Virus record (IMG/VR): IMGVR_UViG_3300032241_000833
Location: 1 to 34,911 of that record
Origin: a virus
DNA: 34,911 bases
Reading direction: 5' to 3' (one strand)
Part shown: piece by piece, positions 1-6,499 of the stretch
Position numbering within the stretch: the stretch's first letter is position 1
Layout of the letters: every line of letters begins with the position of its first letter
Position numbers and translations under genes: made by a program
The notes under the pieces: model-generated
Databases searched by the model: none
Told to the model about the DNA's origin: nothing
Seen by the model: only the letters and a program-made list of their open reading frames with translations

Positions 1-652
1 TCAATGAGAACTGATCTTCGTCTGAGTTAGGAGTTGATGTAATAATTGCCTTACCACCTGTAGCCAGTGTAGGTGAGATAGAGGTCCAAAATTCTGTGGC
101 AATATTAGGTTCGACGAACGCAAACTCGTCAGCATATAGTAATGACAAAGACATACCACGACCAGTTGTTTCAGTTGTTGTCTGTGCTACAATACGCGAC
201 CCGTTATCAAATTCAATACTGTGTTTGTTATAACTTGTAACACCACAGCGAATAATATCGGGACATAGTTCGTACGCATAACGCACACGACCCATAATTT
301 CCATAGCACCTGATCCCTTATGCGCGGCAACAAGTATAGTGCTGTCTGGTACAAACATAGCAAACCATAGCAAATATCCTGCGGCTGTTGTTGTCTTACC
401 TGTTTGTCGAGGTAGCAAATTAACATTTAATCTGTGATCGTGATAACTGTCAATCAACCTGCGCTGATAGTCATAAGGAACATATTTCAACTTGCCTTTG
501 GTAGGGTGTTGAATGTAAAAGAAATTGTCTAAAAAATAATGAGGGCCAATTTTAGGATCCTGGCATTTCAGCAGGTGTTCGATATCCTCCTCAGAAAATT
601 TCTGAGTTGTGTGTGCTTTCTTAATTAAATTACCGTCTAATATTTTTGCCAT
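1..652 (-). CDS. 17: Terminase large subunit gp17, N-terminal ATPase part (3' end outside window)
   Basis: This is the packaging motor ATPase, which translocates DNA into the prohead and cuts the concatemer. Only the first 217 codons are inside the window and the frame stays open to the left edge. Residues 79-89 carry the Walker A loop (LLPRQTGKTTT, as SRQLGKTT in T4 gp17). Residues 108-113 resemble the T4 'LAHKGS' stretch. Residues 171-176 (LLYADE) are Walker B with the catalytic Glu, and residues 205-208 (TSTP) are the coupling motif. The nuclease domain is not in view. Walker A lies about 80 residues earlier than in T4 gp17, so the N-terminal region is shorter. The ATG at 650-652 is the natural start: it lies just behind a terminator and has no Shine-Dalgarno sequence, but a late-promoter-like box ends five bases upstream. 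Two genes separate it from gp16, unlike T4. Confidence 0.95.
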   Translation of the reverse strand, partial: MAKILDGNLIKKAHTTQKFSEEDIEHLLKCQDPKIGPHYFLDNFFYIQHPTKGKLKYVPYDYQRRLIDSYHDHRLNVNLLPRQTGKTTTAAGYLLWFAMFVPDSTILVAAHKGSGAMEIMGRVRYAYELCPDIIRCGVTSYNKHSIEFDNGSRIVAQTTTETTGRGMSLSLLYADEFAFVEPNIATEFWTSISPTLATGGKAIITSTPNSDEDQFSL

Positions 653-657
653 ATTAT

Positions 658-664
658 TATTTAC
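658..664 (-). promoter_or_regulatory. Late-promoter-like box GTAAATA for gp17, predicted leaderless
   Basis: On the minus strand the sequence reads GTAAATA, then five bases (ATAAT), then the gp17 ATG. T4 late promoters (TATAAATA, about -13 to -6) start transcription about six bases past the box, which here is the A of ATG. There is no Shine-Dalgarno sequence. The box lies immediately downstream of a strong terminator, so gp17 needs its own promoter in these few bases. The box is an inexact match to the T4 consensus. Confidence 0.5.
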
Positions 665-694
665 TGAAAAAAATAGGCTCCGAAGAGCCTATTT
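664..694 (-). terminator. Rho-independent terminator with UUCG tetraloop
   Basis: On the minus strand there is a perfect 10-bp stem (AAATAGGCTC / GAGCCTATTT, plus-strand arms 671-680 and 685-694). It is closed by a C(UUCG)G tetraloop and followed by a run of T. It lies 13 bases past the stop of the gene at 708-2120 and before gp17, so it should end the transcript that comes from gp16 and its neighbours. Confidence 0.9.
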
Positions 695-707
695 GGAGTT
701 ATTGATA

Positions 708-2120
708 TTACCGTTCCATGCGAGCATCAAAATCTGCACGACGAGCGGCGTCATTCTTTTTTGCCTGCGCTAGTCTTGCCTTAGCATTTTCATCGCCGGC
801 ATCTGCTTTCTTTTTAAGTTCTGCTCTATGATGTGCTTTCGTATCACGGGCATGTTGTGCACTTACGTTATTTGGATTGTAGGCTTCGTCATACTTGTTA
901 TATTTGTCTCTAACTTTTTCTAAACTTTTACCTTCTTTTCCTGCTTTTGCCAATGCTTGCATACCGTCTTTGCCATACTTCATAACACCTTTTGCGGCCT
1001 TACTCATGGTTCTTTCTTCGGCTTCTTTGAAAGGATGTCCTGCCTTAGCCGCAGCCTTAGCACGTGATCCCCATACTTCATCTTTGTTAGTTTCAATTTT
1101 GCCATCGCCGTCGTAATCTTTCTTGGCTTTTTTTTCTTTTTTGCTTTCGCTCACAAATGCTTGATAGTCTGCAAACAATTTACTTGTTAGTTCTGTTAAG
1201 GAATCTGTAGGTTGAGCCTCAACACTTTCTCTCTTTAAAGGATTATCTGCTCTTGTAGCGGCTTTGGCTTGATCAATATCTTTAATTTTGTTAAACATCT
1301 GAGCAAAGTCATTTGGATTGTAATCACGAGTCTGTTCTTTAGGGCTTGTATCCCATACTCTCATGTCTTCTGCCATGTTTTCGTCTTCTAATGAACTGCC
1401 CATTGCACCGCCTGCCATAGCACCTAATGGTCCGCCTAATGCGGCACCGATGCCTGCACCAACTCCGCCACCAACTATACCTTCATCTTTTGCACCGCCG
1501 TTGACAGGATTAGTTGTTTTAACCTTGACTGGCATATCTGTTTTAATCTTAACTGGTTGTCCAGTCTTCAATTTGTTCACAAGATCGGCAAGTTCGTCAC
1601 CGCCCATCGGACCACCACCTAATTCATCTCCACCGCCCATATCAGGCTCTTCCATTCCCATTTCTGGTTCTGCGGCCGTATCCATTGCAACACCGTCCAT
1701 GTCACCGTCATGATCCAAATCCATAGGAGCAGGCATTTCATTGCCCATTAGTGCATCACCATGAGGCATTTCTGCACCCATACCTGACATACCAGAGTGC
1801 GAAGCACCACTAGCAATATCTGCTAATCCACGCATCATGGTAACAATTTCGTTAGCATTACCCGCTGTCATACTTAAACTTGCTGGAGTATGTGGCATAG
1901 GCATAGGAGCACCCATACCTGGCATACCACATTCTTGGATACTTTCTTTTAAGACACCTGACAGTTTTCTTAAATCGCCAATACCTGGTTCAGGCATGCT
2001 GATGTCTAATTGTTTGATACCATCACCTAGTACAGGAGTTTCAGTGATTCTAGGTCTTTCAACTCTAGGATTTTGTCCGTCTAGTTCTGCTAGACGTTGT
2101 AATACGTTGATCATTTGCAT
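708..2120 (-). CDS. Met/Gly-rich phage protein with glycine zipper and calcium-loop-like motif, probably virion-associated
   Basis: I do not recognise a defined family. The 470 residues have a mosaic layout. Residues 64-172 are very rich in Met, Pro and Gly and include an Asp-rich loop at 134-143 (DLDHDGDMDG). Residues 214-241 form a glycine-zipper-like hydrophobic stretch (GxxxG and GxG spacing). Residues 333-350 hold a dockerin/EF-hand-like half loop (KDYDGDGKIE) followed by 'DEVWGSRAKAAAKAGHPF', a motif I associate with structural proteins of aquatic T4-like phages. The last 100 residues are Lys/Ala/Arg-rich, helical and basic. The start is supported by AAGGA seven bases before the ATG, and the upstream stop codon is two bases away, so it is co-translated with the gene at 2123-2740. 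Its position between gp16 and gp17 suggests a late protein. DNA-binding or membrane-contacting roles are guesses. Confidence 0.7.
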   Translation of the reverse strand: MQMINVLQRLAELDGQNPRVERPRITETPVLGDGIKQLDISMPEPGIGDLRKLSGVLKESIQECGMPGMGAPMPMPHTPASLSMTAGNANEIVTMMRGLADIASGASHSGMSGMGAEMPHGDALMGNEMPAPMDLDHDGDMDGVAMDTAAEPEMGMEEPDMGGGDELGGGPMGGDELADLVNKLKTGQPVKIKTDMPVKVKTTNPVNGGAKDEGIVGGGVGAGIGAALGGPLGAMAGGAMGSSLEDENMAEDMRVWDTSPKEQTRDYNPNDFAQMFNKIKDIDQAKAATRADNPLKRESVEAQPTDSLTELTSKLFADYQAFVSESKKEKKAKKDYDGDGKIETNKDEVWGSRAKAAAKAGHPFKEAEERTMSKAAKGVMKYGKDGMQALAKAGKEGKSLEKVRDKYNKYDEAYNPNNVSAQHARDTKAHHRAELKKKADAGDENAKARLAQAKKNDAARRADFDARMER

Positions 2121-2122
2121 AA

Positions 2123-2740
2123 TTATTTCCTTCTAGGATCTGGGGCTTGCATTAAGTTAGCCTTTGTGTTGTACGATGTATTATCGTTTGAAGTTACTCC
2201 AGGATTTTTATAAACTTCATCTGACACAGCGTTGGGGATTTGTTCTCCAAGGTCTGCTCTACGTTTTTTAGAATCAGCACTTAAAGATTTAATAAGATTT
2301 TCGTTGTATTTGATGCCCCAACTATCATCCCAATTAGCATTAGGAGATTCTTTGTAGTCAGGATCGTTAAGTAGAGCAGTATCTCTAAACTCTCCGATAG
2401 GCTGTTGATATTCTTCTGTTGGTTCATAAGGAGAACGAACTACTAGTTCTTCGTTTGTTCTACCTAAATTTGAACTTAGGTATTCTGTTAATTCGTTGGC
2501 TGTTGTGGGATAGTCTAATGTTACTTCCCATACATTAACATTACGATTTCTGATTTTAGGAAAGTCTAGAGGAAATGATTGTACTGGAGTTTGACCTGTT
2601 TTTTTGAAGTCGGCTATGCCGTATCGATCTAATAGTCCGTGTAGTTTAGTCTCATCCTCTGTAGTGACATCACCGGCTACCTTTACTCGAAAGGTATAGG
2701 TTTTCTTGGATTCGGTAAGGTATTCTTTAAGTGATTTCAT
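2123..2740 (-). CDS. Unknown late protein with internal-protein-like N terminus
   Basis: A 205-residue protein I cannot assign. The N terminus MKSLKEYLTES resembles the capsid-targeting sequence MKTYQEFIAEA of T4 internal proteins IPII and IPIII, which is removed by the gp21 prohead protease. If the similarity is real, this protein could be packaged in the prohead. Residues 14-95 (YTFRVKVAGD onward) look like a small alpha/beta domain. The rest is polar, with repeated Asn/Asp/Pro and probably little structure. It sits between gp16 and the Met/Gly-rich protein. It has no Shine-Dalgarno sequence; a GATAAATA box overlapping the gp16 stop codon lies seven bases before the ATG. The targeting-signal reading is inference from a dozen residues. 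A plain structural or regulatory role is equally possible. Confidence 0.7.
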   Translation of the reverse strand: MKSLKEYLTESKKTYTFRVKVAGDVTTEDETKLHGLLDRYGIADFKKTGQTPVQSFPLDFPKIRNRNVNVWEVTLDYPTTANELTEYLSSNLGRTNEELVVRSPYEPTEEYQQPIGEFRDTALLNDPDYKESPNANWDDSWGIKYNENLIKSLSADSKKRRADLGEQIPNAVSDEVYKNPGVTSNDNTSYNTKANLMQAPDPRRK

Positions 2741-2746
2741 AGTAAT

Positions 2747-3229
2747 TTATTTATCCATCTTTTTCAGTTTCTCAAGGAGGCTATTACGGTCTGTAATTAG
2801 GTATCCTTCTGCTTCTATAGCCTCTGGATCTTGATTTCCTTGTTTTTTATCAATACCGTATTTCTTGATTTGTAGATCAATCATCTTGAGTTTTTTATCT
2901 ATTTTGTTAGATTTGGCAGTAATAGCGGCATTCATCATTTGTGCGGCAACTTCAAACATACGGGCACCGTAACGTGCTTCTACATTCATTCCTAAATCCA
3001 TTAAGTCATTGTATGCTTGTTCTGCTTTGTTGGCAAGATTATCTAATTCTGCATCACTAACATCGCCTAGTCCTTTTACTCGAGGGAGGGCGGCGGCAAT
3101 TTTATCAAACTGTTCTAGTTTATCTTCTAGACTAACCACTGTTTGTTCAGTAGATTCAACAATAGGCTCAATAATAGGTTCTGCTTCTGTGGGAGCCACA
3201 TTAAAAAGTTCTTCAAGTTTTTTTGTCAT
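2747..3229 (-). CDS. 16: Terminase small subunit gp16
   Basis: This is the DNA-recognition and regulatory subunit of the packaging terminase, and it assembles into rings that stimulate gp17. The 160-residue length fits T4 gp16 (164 aa). The central helical hairpin at about residues 59-125 (NLANKAEQAYNDLMDLG ... ARMFEVAAQMMNAAITAKSNK) follows the pattern of gp16 proteins, which have a conserved 'PRAYEV/MEVFATL'-type helix followed by a long Lys-rich coiled coil. The N terminus is acidic and flexible, and the C terminus is charged. The assignment rests on pattern and on location beside gp4 and near gp17. The ATG at 3229 is eight bases after the gp4 stop. It lacks a clear Shine-Dalgarno sequence, but a degenerate GATAAGTA box lies five bases upstream, the same spacing as before gp17 and gp13. 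Confidence 0.8.
   Translation of the reverse strand: MTKKLEELFNVAPTEAEPIIEPIVESTEQTVVSLEDKLEQFDKIAAALPRVKGLGDVSDAELDNLANKAEQAYNDLMDLGMNVEARYGARMFEVAAQMMNAAITAKSNKIDKKLKMIDLQIKKYGIDKKQGNQDPEAIEAEGYLITDRNSLLEKLKKMDK
2748..2755 (-). promoter_or_regulatory. Late-promoter-like box GATAAATA overlapping the gp16 stop codon
   Basis: On the minus strand the sequence is GATAAATA, seven bases (AATTACT), then the ATG at 2740. The box is one base from TATAAATA. The gp16 stop codon TAA (2749-2747) overlaps its end. The spacer predicts a transcript with at most a few leader bases, and no Shine-Dalgarno sequence is present. The same 7-base spacing precedes gp14. Confidence 0.45.
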
Positions 3230-3237
3230 ATCTTTAC

Positions 3238-3675
3238 TTATCGTTTTGGCCCGGTATGGAACAAATCTTGTTCACTTACTACTCTAAAACGTAATCCTAT
3301 TCTTTTACACCATGCTTGAGCCGCTTGCCATTTAGCCATATTTTTTACATACTGGGCTTGGTTGTAAGGATTTTTTCCTACTGATTCTAGCATGGCTTGA
3401 TTTTTAGGTTTAATCTCTATTAGTTCAGCATGTTTTTTCATATTCTTGTCAACATACACAATTAAAAAATCAGGCACATAGACAGTATTTTTTCCAGTCA
3501 ACGGATCTTGATAAGGTATTTTAACACTTTCACTTGCCCATTGTTGTACTGACGGGTTATTATCACAAAACATCATGAAAGTTAATTCCCAACTTGATCT
3601 GTATGTAGGAGTTTTACCGCCTACATATTTTTCAGGGAACTTGGGCTGAAATTGGCCTCGTGCTGTTGCTCTCAT
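3238..3675 (-). CDS. 4: Head completion protein gp4 (TnsA-nuclease-like fold)
   Basis: T4 gp4 (formerly gp50/gp4) acts after packaging, at head completion and tail joining. The 145-residue protein has the hallmark motifs. YRSSWELTFM at residues 25-34 and the following 'NPSVQQWASESVKIPY' match the T4 sequence 'YRSSWELTFMKWLD...EQWGSETVVIPY'. YVPDFLIVY at about 66-74 and ELIEIKPK at about 84-91 supply the Asp and Glu-x-Lys of a PD-(D/E)xK nuclease core, and a C-terminal 'KWQAAQAWCKRIGLRFRVVSEQDLF' matches T4. The start overlaps the stop of the upstream gene by four bases (ATGA), so the two are translationally coupled. The acidic core residues are kept, so nuclease activity is possible but not shown. 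Confidence 0.93.
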   Translation of the reverse strand: MRATARGQFQPKFPEKYVGGKTPTYRSSWELTFMMFCDNNPSVQQWASESVKIPYQDPLTGKNTVYVPDFLIVYVDKNMKKHAELIEIKPKNQAMLESVGKNPYNQAQYVKNMAKWQAAQAWCKRIGLRFRVVSEQDLFHTGPKR

Positions 3676-4040
3676 GGTAATATATTACGTTTAACAGTAT
3701 CAACTGGAATTACAGTTTGAATGACACCTAATGTGCTAGATTTGTATCTATTATTATTTAGAATCTCTGCAACTAGCGCACTCAACTCTGCCTGATTTAA
3801 TCCTCGAACTGTTTCTACAATTGCCATTGCATTGTAGCCGTCTTTTTTTGCTTGGGCCAAAATGGCGATAGCAATATTTTCTGCAGAGTCTTCGCTAAAT
3901 CCTCTTGTTTCTAAAAACCCTCGCATTGCTATAAGGGTATTATTATCAAGTTGGGTTGGTCTTGAATAAAAATTATTAAAAGTCTGAAGTGTTTTATCAC
4001 TTGACGATGTTGGTTTTTGAATTGGAATATTTGTGTACAT
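3672..4040 (-). CDS. Small conserved phage protein, unknown function
   Basis: A 122-residue protein placed between a baseplate-like gene (2-base gap) and gp4 (4-base ATGA overlap), in the same operon. The centre (residues 36-92) is a helical bundle: 'LIAMRGFLETRGFSEDSAENIAIAILAQAKKDGYNAMAIVETVRGL' followed by 'AELSALVAEILNNNR'. I associate this pattern with unnamed virion proteins next to gp4 in aquatic T4-like phages, but I cannot name it. The N terminus is polar and the C terminus short and hydrophobic (VIQTVIPVDTV). There is no signal peptide or membrane segment. No Shine-Dalgarno sequence precedes the ATG, so translation is probably coupled to the upstream gene. Likely a minor structural or assembly protein. 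Confidence 0.7.
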   Translation of the reverse strand: MYTNIPIQKPTSSSDKTLQTFNNFYSRPTQLDNNTLIAMRGFLETRGFSEDSAENIAIAILAQAKKDGYNAMAIVETVRGLNQAELSALVAEILNNNRYKSSTLGVIQTVIPVDTVKRNILP

Positions 4041-4042
4041 GT

Positions 4043-5764
4043 TTAGGCAAAATCTGTATAGTCAGAAGAATCACTGCCACTATCGGCATATTGTGTTTCG
4101 TTCGAATCTTGATTATCTTGGTCTTCTATTGAACTTATTTCTGGATCTGGTTCACCATCTTCTGGAGGAAGATCAGGAGGATCAGTTGCTTCTACTTCAT
4201 CTTCTGATTGTGCATTATCATCAAGTTGTTTCTGAACCAAGTATGTGTTTTGTGCATCGGCTACCGCGGCTTCTGCCGCTCCTATTTGGTCAGCAAGAGA
4301 CTCGGGACTTGTGTATCCTGACGAATCCATCTTACCCATTATAGAATCAATTTCTGCTTGATCTCCGGCTGCTTTTGCGGCCGCTAGTTCTGCATCATAT
4401 TGTTGTTGAGCCAGTTCTGCATCTGCTTTTTGTTTTTGTAAGGCATCAAGTTTAGCCTGTTGCTCTGCAACGTATGCCTGAGCATCGGCTAATGATCCTG
4501 TACCACTGCCACCTAATAAACTTCTTGTTGTTGCACCACCGGCAGTAACATTATTAAGCAATCTGTTTACTCCGCCGGAACCGGCAGTTGTGTTTCCATT
4601 AGTAGAAGAATTACCGCCTAAGAAATTGTTAAACACCTTACCTAATCCTCCTGCAGATCCTGCAACAACATTAGACAAATTAGAAGTTATTCCCGGTATA
4701 CCGCTTGTACTAAGTCCCTTACCAGATGCTAGATTTCCTAATAAACCACCAGCAATACTATATGCTTCTGCTCCTAAACTTGCTTTACTAACATTTTTTA
4801 GATTATTGGCCAAATTTACAACACCTCTGGCTAACTGTAACGGGTTCAAACTTTTTGCACTCAACGGGTCATCTGTTGAGCCACCTAACGGATACGCAAA
4901 CTCTGCTCCGCCATTTTGGCCTCCCATTAATTCAGTAACACCTGCTACAATACCCCCAGGACCTAAAATACTGTTGTTTCCGCTACCAAGAATACTAAGT
5001 GGACTAGGTTCTTGATCATAATGTATTGTAGCAAAACCTGCAGGGTTGTTTCCTTTATCTACACGACCAGTAGCATACTGAACCATTTCGTATGCGACTG
5101 TCATTTTATTTTCTAGTAATTTACTTTCTGCCTGATTCATTGTATCGTGAGCCCAATCTGTTATGATAGGATTAATAATACTGAATGCTGTAAACTGTGC
5201 TCTATTAAGTTGAAATATTTCTATACTATCAAAAAATGGTGCTGGAGTTTTAATTCCATTGTTTAGACCATAACTAAATGCATCAGTTGGTTCTGCCACT
5301 GAGTACGGTGTGTCCATATATTTTGAAGGCGGTAACGGTCTGTTTAATTGTGTATTATCTATGTCATCTGCAAAATAATATCTATAATATGCTTCCCATA
5401 ATGCAGTTGATGTATTATTATGGTCATCATGAAATGTCATCGAAATCGGTTGATATTCTATTTTACTTTGAACATACGCTTTTCTGTTGTATTGATTTAA
5501 TACTTCTGTAGCCATTCTAAATTTAGGAAGTTCAGTTTGTTTAACTAACATTCCTATAGTCTGGCCATTGGTATTAACAAATTGCTCTACCAATGGAACT
5601 TTCCTTGCATTTTGACTAATATTGATTACAACATAGTATAAGAATCCAATCTTAGGAACATACTTGTAATAGTCGTCTAGATACAATCTAGAGGCGTGAG
5701 CGTAACTCTTTAATTGATAAGGAGAATTAAAAACTTGTCCGAGAAAATTGTCAAATATACCCAT
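4043..5764 (-). CDS. Baseplate / tail-tube-initiator-like protein (gp48/gp54 type)
   Basis: Residues 1-250 look like a tail-tube-type beta domain: 'FLYYVVINIS', 'GMLVKQTELPKFRMATEVLNQYNRK', 'YQPISMTFHDD', 'LWEAYYRYYF', 'FFDSIEIFQLNRAQF', 'INPIITDWAHDTMNQ' and 'MTVAYEMVQYATG'. Tube-like baseplate proteins (T4 gp48 and gp54) use this scheme of a long beta-sheet core with a 'P-x-F-x-x-E-x-x-NQYN' loop. Residues 255-420 are Gly/Ser/Asn-rich linker. Residues 425-510 are an Ala/Gln/Lys coiled coil. Residues 520-573 are a strongly acidic tail ending in DSSDYTDFA. At 573 residues it is far longer than gp54 (320) or gp48 (364). It follows gp19 and shares an operon with the unknown gene and gp4. The ATG lies 13 bases from the upstream terminator stem and has no Shine-Dalgarno sequence. 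The exact T4 counterpart is uncertain. Confidence 0.6.
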   Translation of the reverse strand: MGIFDNFLGQVFNSPYQLKSYAHASRLYLDDYYKYVPKIGFLYYVVINISQNARKVPLVEQFVNTNGQTIGMLVKQTELPKFRMATEVLNQYNRKAYVQSKIEYQPISMTFHDDHNNTSTALWEAYYRYYFADDIDNTQLNRPLPPSKYMDTPYSVAEPTDAFSYGLNNGIKTPAPFFDSIEIFQLNRAQFTAFSIINPIITDWAHDTMNQAESKLLENKMTVAYEMVQYATGRVDKGNNPAGFATIHYDQEPSPLSILGSGNNSILGPGGIVAGVTELMGGQNGGAEFAYPLGGSTDDPLSAKSLNPLQLARGVVNLANNLKNVSKASLGAEAYSIAGGLLGNLASGKGLSTSGIPGITSNLSNVVAGSAGGLGKVFNNFLGGNSSTNGNTTAGSGGVNRLLNNVTAGGATTRSLLGGSGTGSLADAQAYVAEQQAKLDALQKQKADAELAQQQYDAELAAAKAAGDQAEIDSIMGKMDSSGYTSPESLADQIGAAEAAVADAQNTYLVQKQLDDNAQSEDEVEATDPPDLPPEDGEPDPEISSIEDQDNQDSNETQYADSGSDSSDYTDFA

Positions 5765-5769
5765 ACGAA

Positions 5770-5776
5770 TATTTAG
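5770..5776 (-). promoter_or_regulatory. Late-promoter-like box CTAAATA, predicted leaderless start
   Basis: The minus strand reads CTAAATA, TTCGT, ATG: the box ends exactly five bases before the start codon at 5764. The box abuts the terminator stem behind gp19, so the promoter for this gene can only lie in these bases. No Shine-Dalgarno sequence is present. CTAAATA-type boxes also precede gp13 and gp18. Confidence 0.55.
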
Positions 5777-5777
5777 T

Positions 5778-5812
5778 CGTAAAAAAAGGCCTGGATTACA
5801 GGCCTTTTTACG
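5778..5812 (-). terminator. Rho-independent terminator after gp19
   Basis: The arms GGCCTG (5788-5793) and CAGGCC (5798-5803) flank a 5-base loop (GATTA on the plus strand) and are extended by A/T tracts and CGT/ACG ends. On the minus strand the stem is followed by a run of T. It lies ten bases past the gp19 stop codon and directly before the promoter of the next gene. Confidence 0.88.
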
Positions 5813-5822
5813 AAGTTATATA

Positions 5823-6476
5823 TTAACCTCCAGTGCCACTTGAACCAGTTGCACTGTCTTGAGCAATACTTCTTCCGACATTTGCTCCTAATCCTACAGG
5901 GTTGCCACTCTTATCTACTTGGATTGCATTATCAAATTCAATTGTTAATGCAATTTCCATCGGTGTGCTTTCAGCGTATGCTAATTCATTGTAGTTAACT
6001 GTTTGTAGGTAACAACCAACACATTCCCATGTTTCTAAAACTCCAGCATCAAATGCACCGTTGCCACCGTCTAACATTTCAATTCTTGTTAAGAATTTAT
6101 AATCAGCGCCAGCATAAGCACTTGCTTGTTCGAAGAAATCAAATTGTTTCTGTAATTGTTCGCCAACTACTTTTGTAACATTACCGCCGACATCATCTCT
6201 AACTGAAATTGCTAGCGATTGCCATGTTGGTTTACCAGCGTATTTAATTTGACTGTTGTACACATGGATAATTTGGTTTTCAAACTGAACCTGTGGACGA
6301 GCCGCAGTAACTACTTGCTTCGTTAATTCGGTAACAGGTTTAGTAATTCCAAAATTTTCTAATGTTACTCTAAAACGATATTTTAATTTTGGCATCAACA
6401 AACCTTGAACGGTTGATGATTGTCCGCCACCCGCTCCCGGTACTGTATATCTGCTTAAACTTGATAGTGCCGCCAT
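5823..6476 (-). CDS. 19: Tail tube protein gp19
   Basis: The inner tube of the contractile tail is built of stacked gp19 hexamers. The 217 residues fit the family, although T4 gp19 has 163. Core features: 'LKYRFRVTLENFG' (residues 31-43) as the first strand; 'ARPQVQFENQIIHVYN' as the loop-strand that precedes 'YAGKPTWQSLAISVRDD'; 'QKQFDFFEQA' helix; 'TRIEMLDG'; 'LETWECVGCYLQTVNYNELAYAESTPMEIALTIEFDNAI', which matches the T4 end 'GLWPTNVGELQLDWDSNNEIQTFEVTLALDYW'. The last 30 residues are a Gly/Ser-rich extension absent from T4. The start has a strong AAGGAG Shine-Dalgarno sequence. It follows gp18 by 23 bases and is followed by a terminator, so gp18-gp19 form a transcription unit. Confidence 0.93.
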   Translation of the reverse strand: MAALSSLSRYTVPGAGGGQSSTVQGLLMPKLKYRFRVTLENFGITKPVTELTKQVVTAARPQVQFENQIIHVYNSQIKYAGKPTWQSLAISVRDDVGGNVTKVVGEQLQKQFDFFEQASAYAGADYKFLTRIEMLDGGNGAFDAGVLETWECVGCYLQTVNYNELAYAESTPMEIALTIEFDNAIQVDKSGNPVGLGANVGRSIAQDSATGSSGTGG

Positions 6477-6499
6477 TTTATTACTCCTTGTCCTTTATA

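Noticed and set aside
187-426. A 79-residue minus-strand frame inside the terminase gene
   Set aside because: It is out of frame with the gp17 reading frame, which carries Walker A and Walker B.
4590-5015. A 141-residue plus-strand frame opposite the baseplate-like gene
   Set aside because: Pro/Leu-rich antisense of a Gly/Ser-rich linker, without start signals or recognisable motifs.
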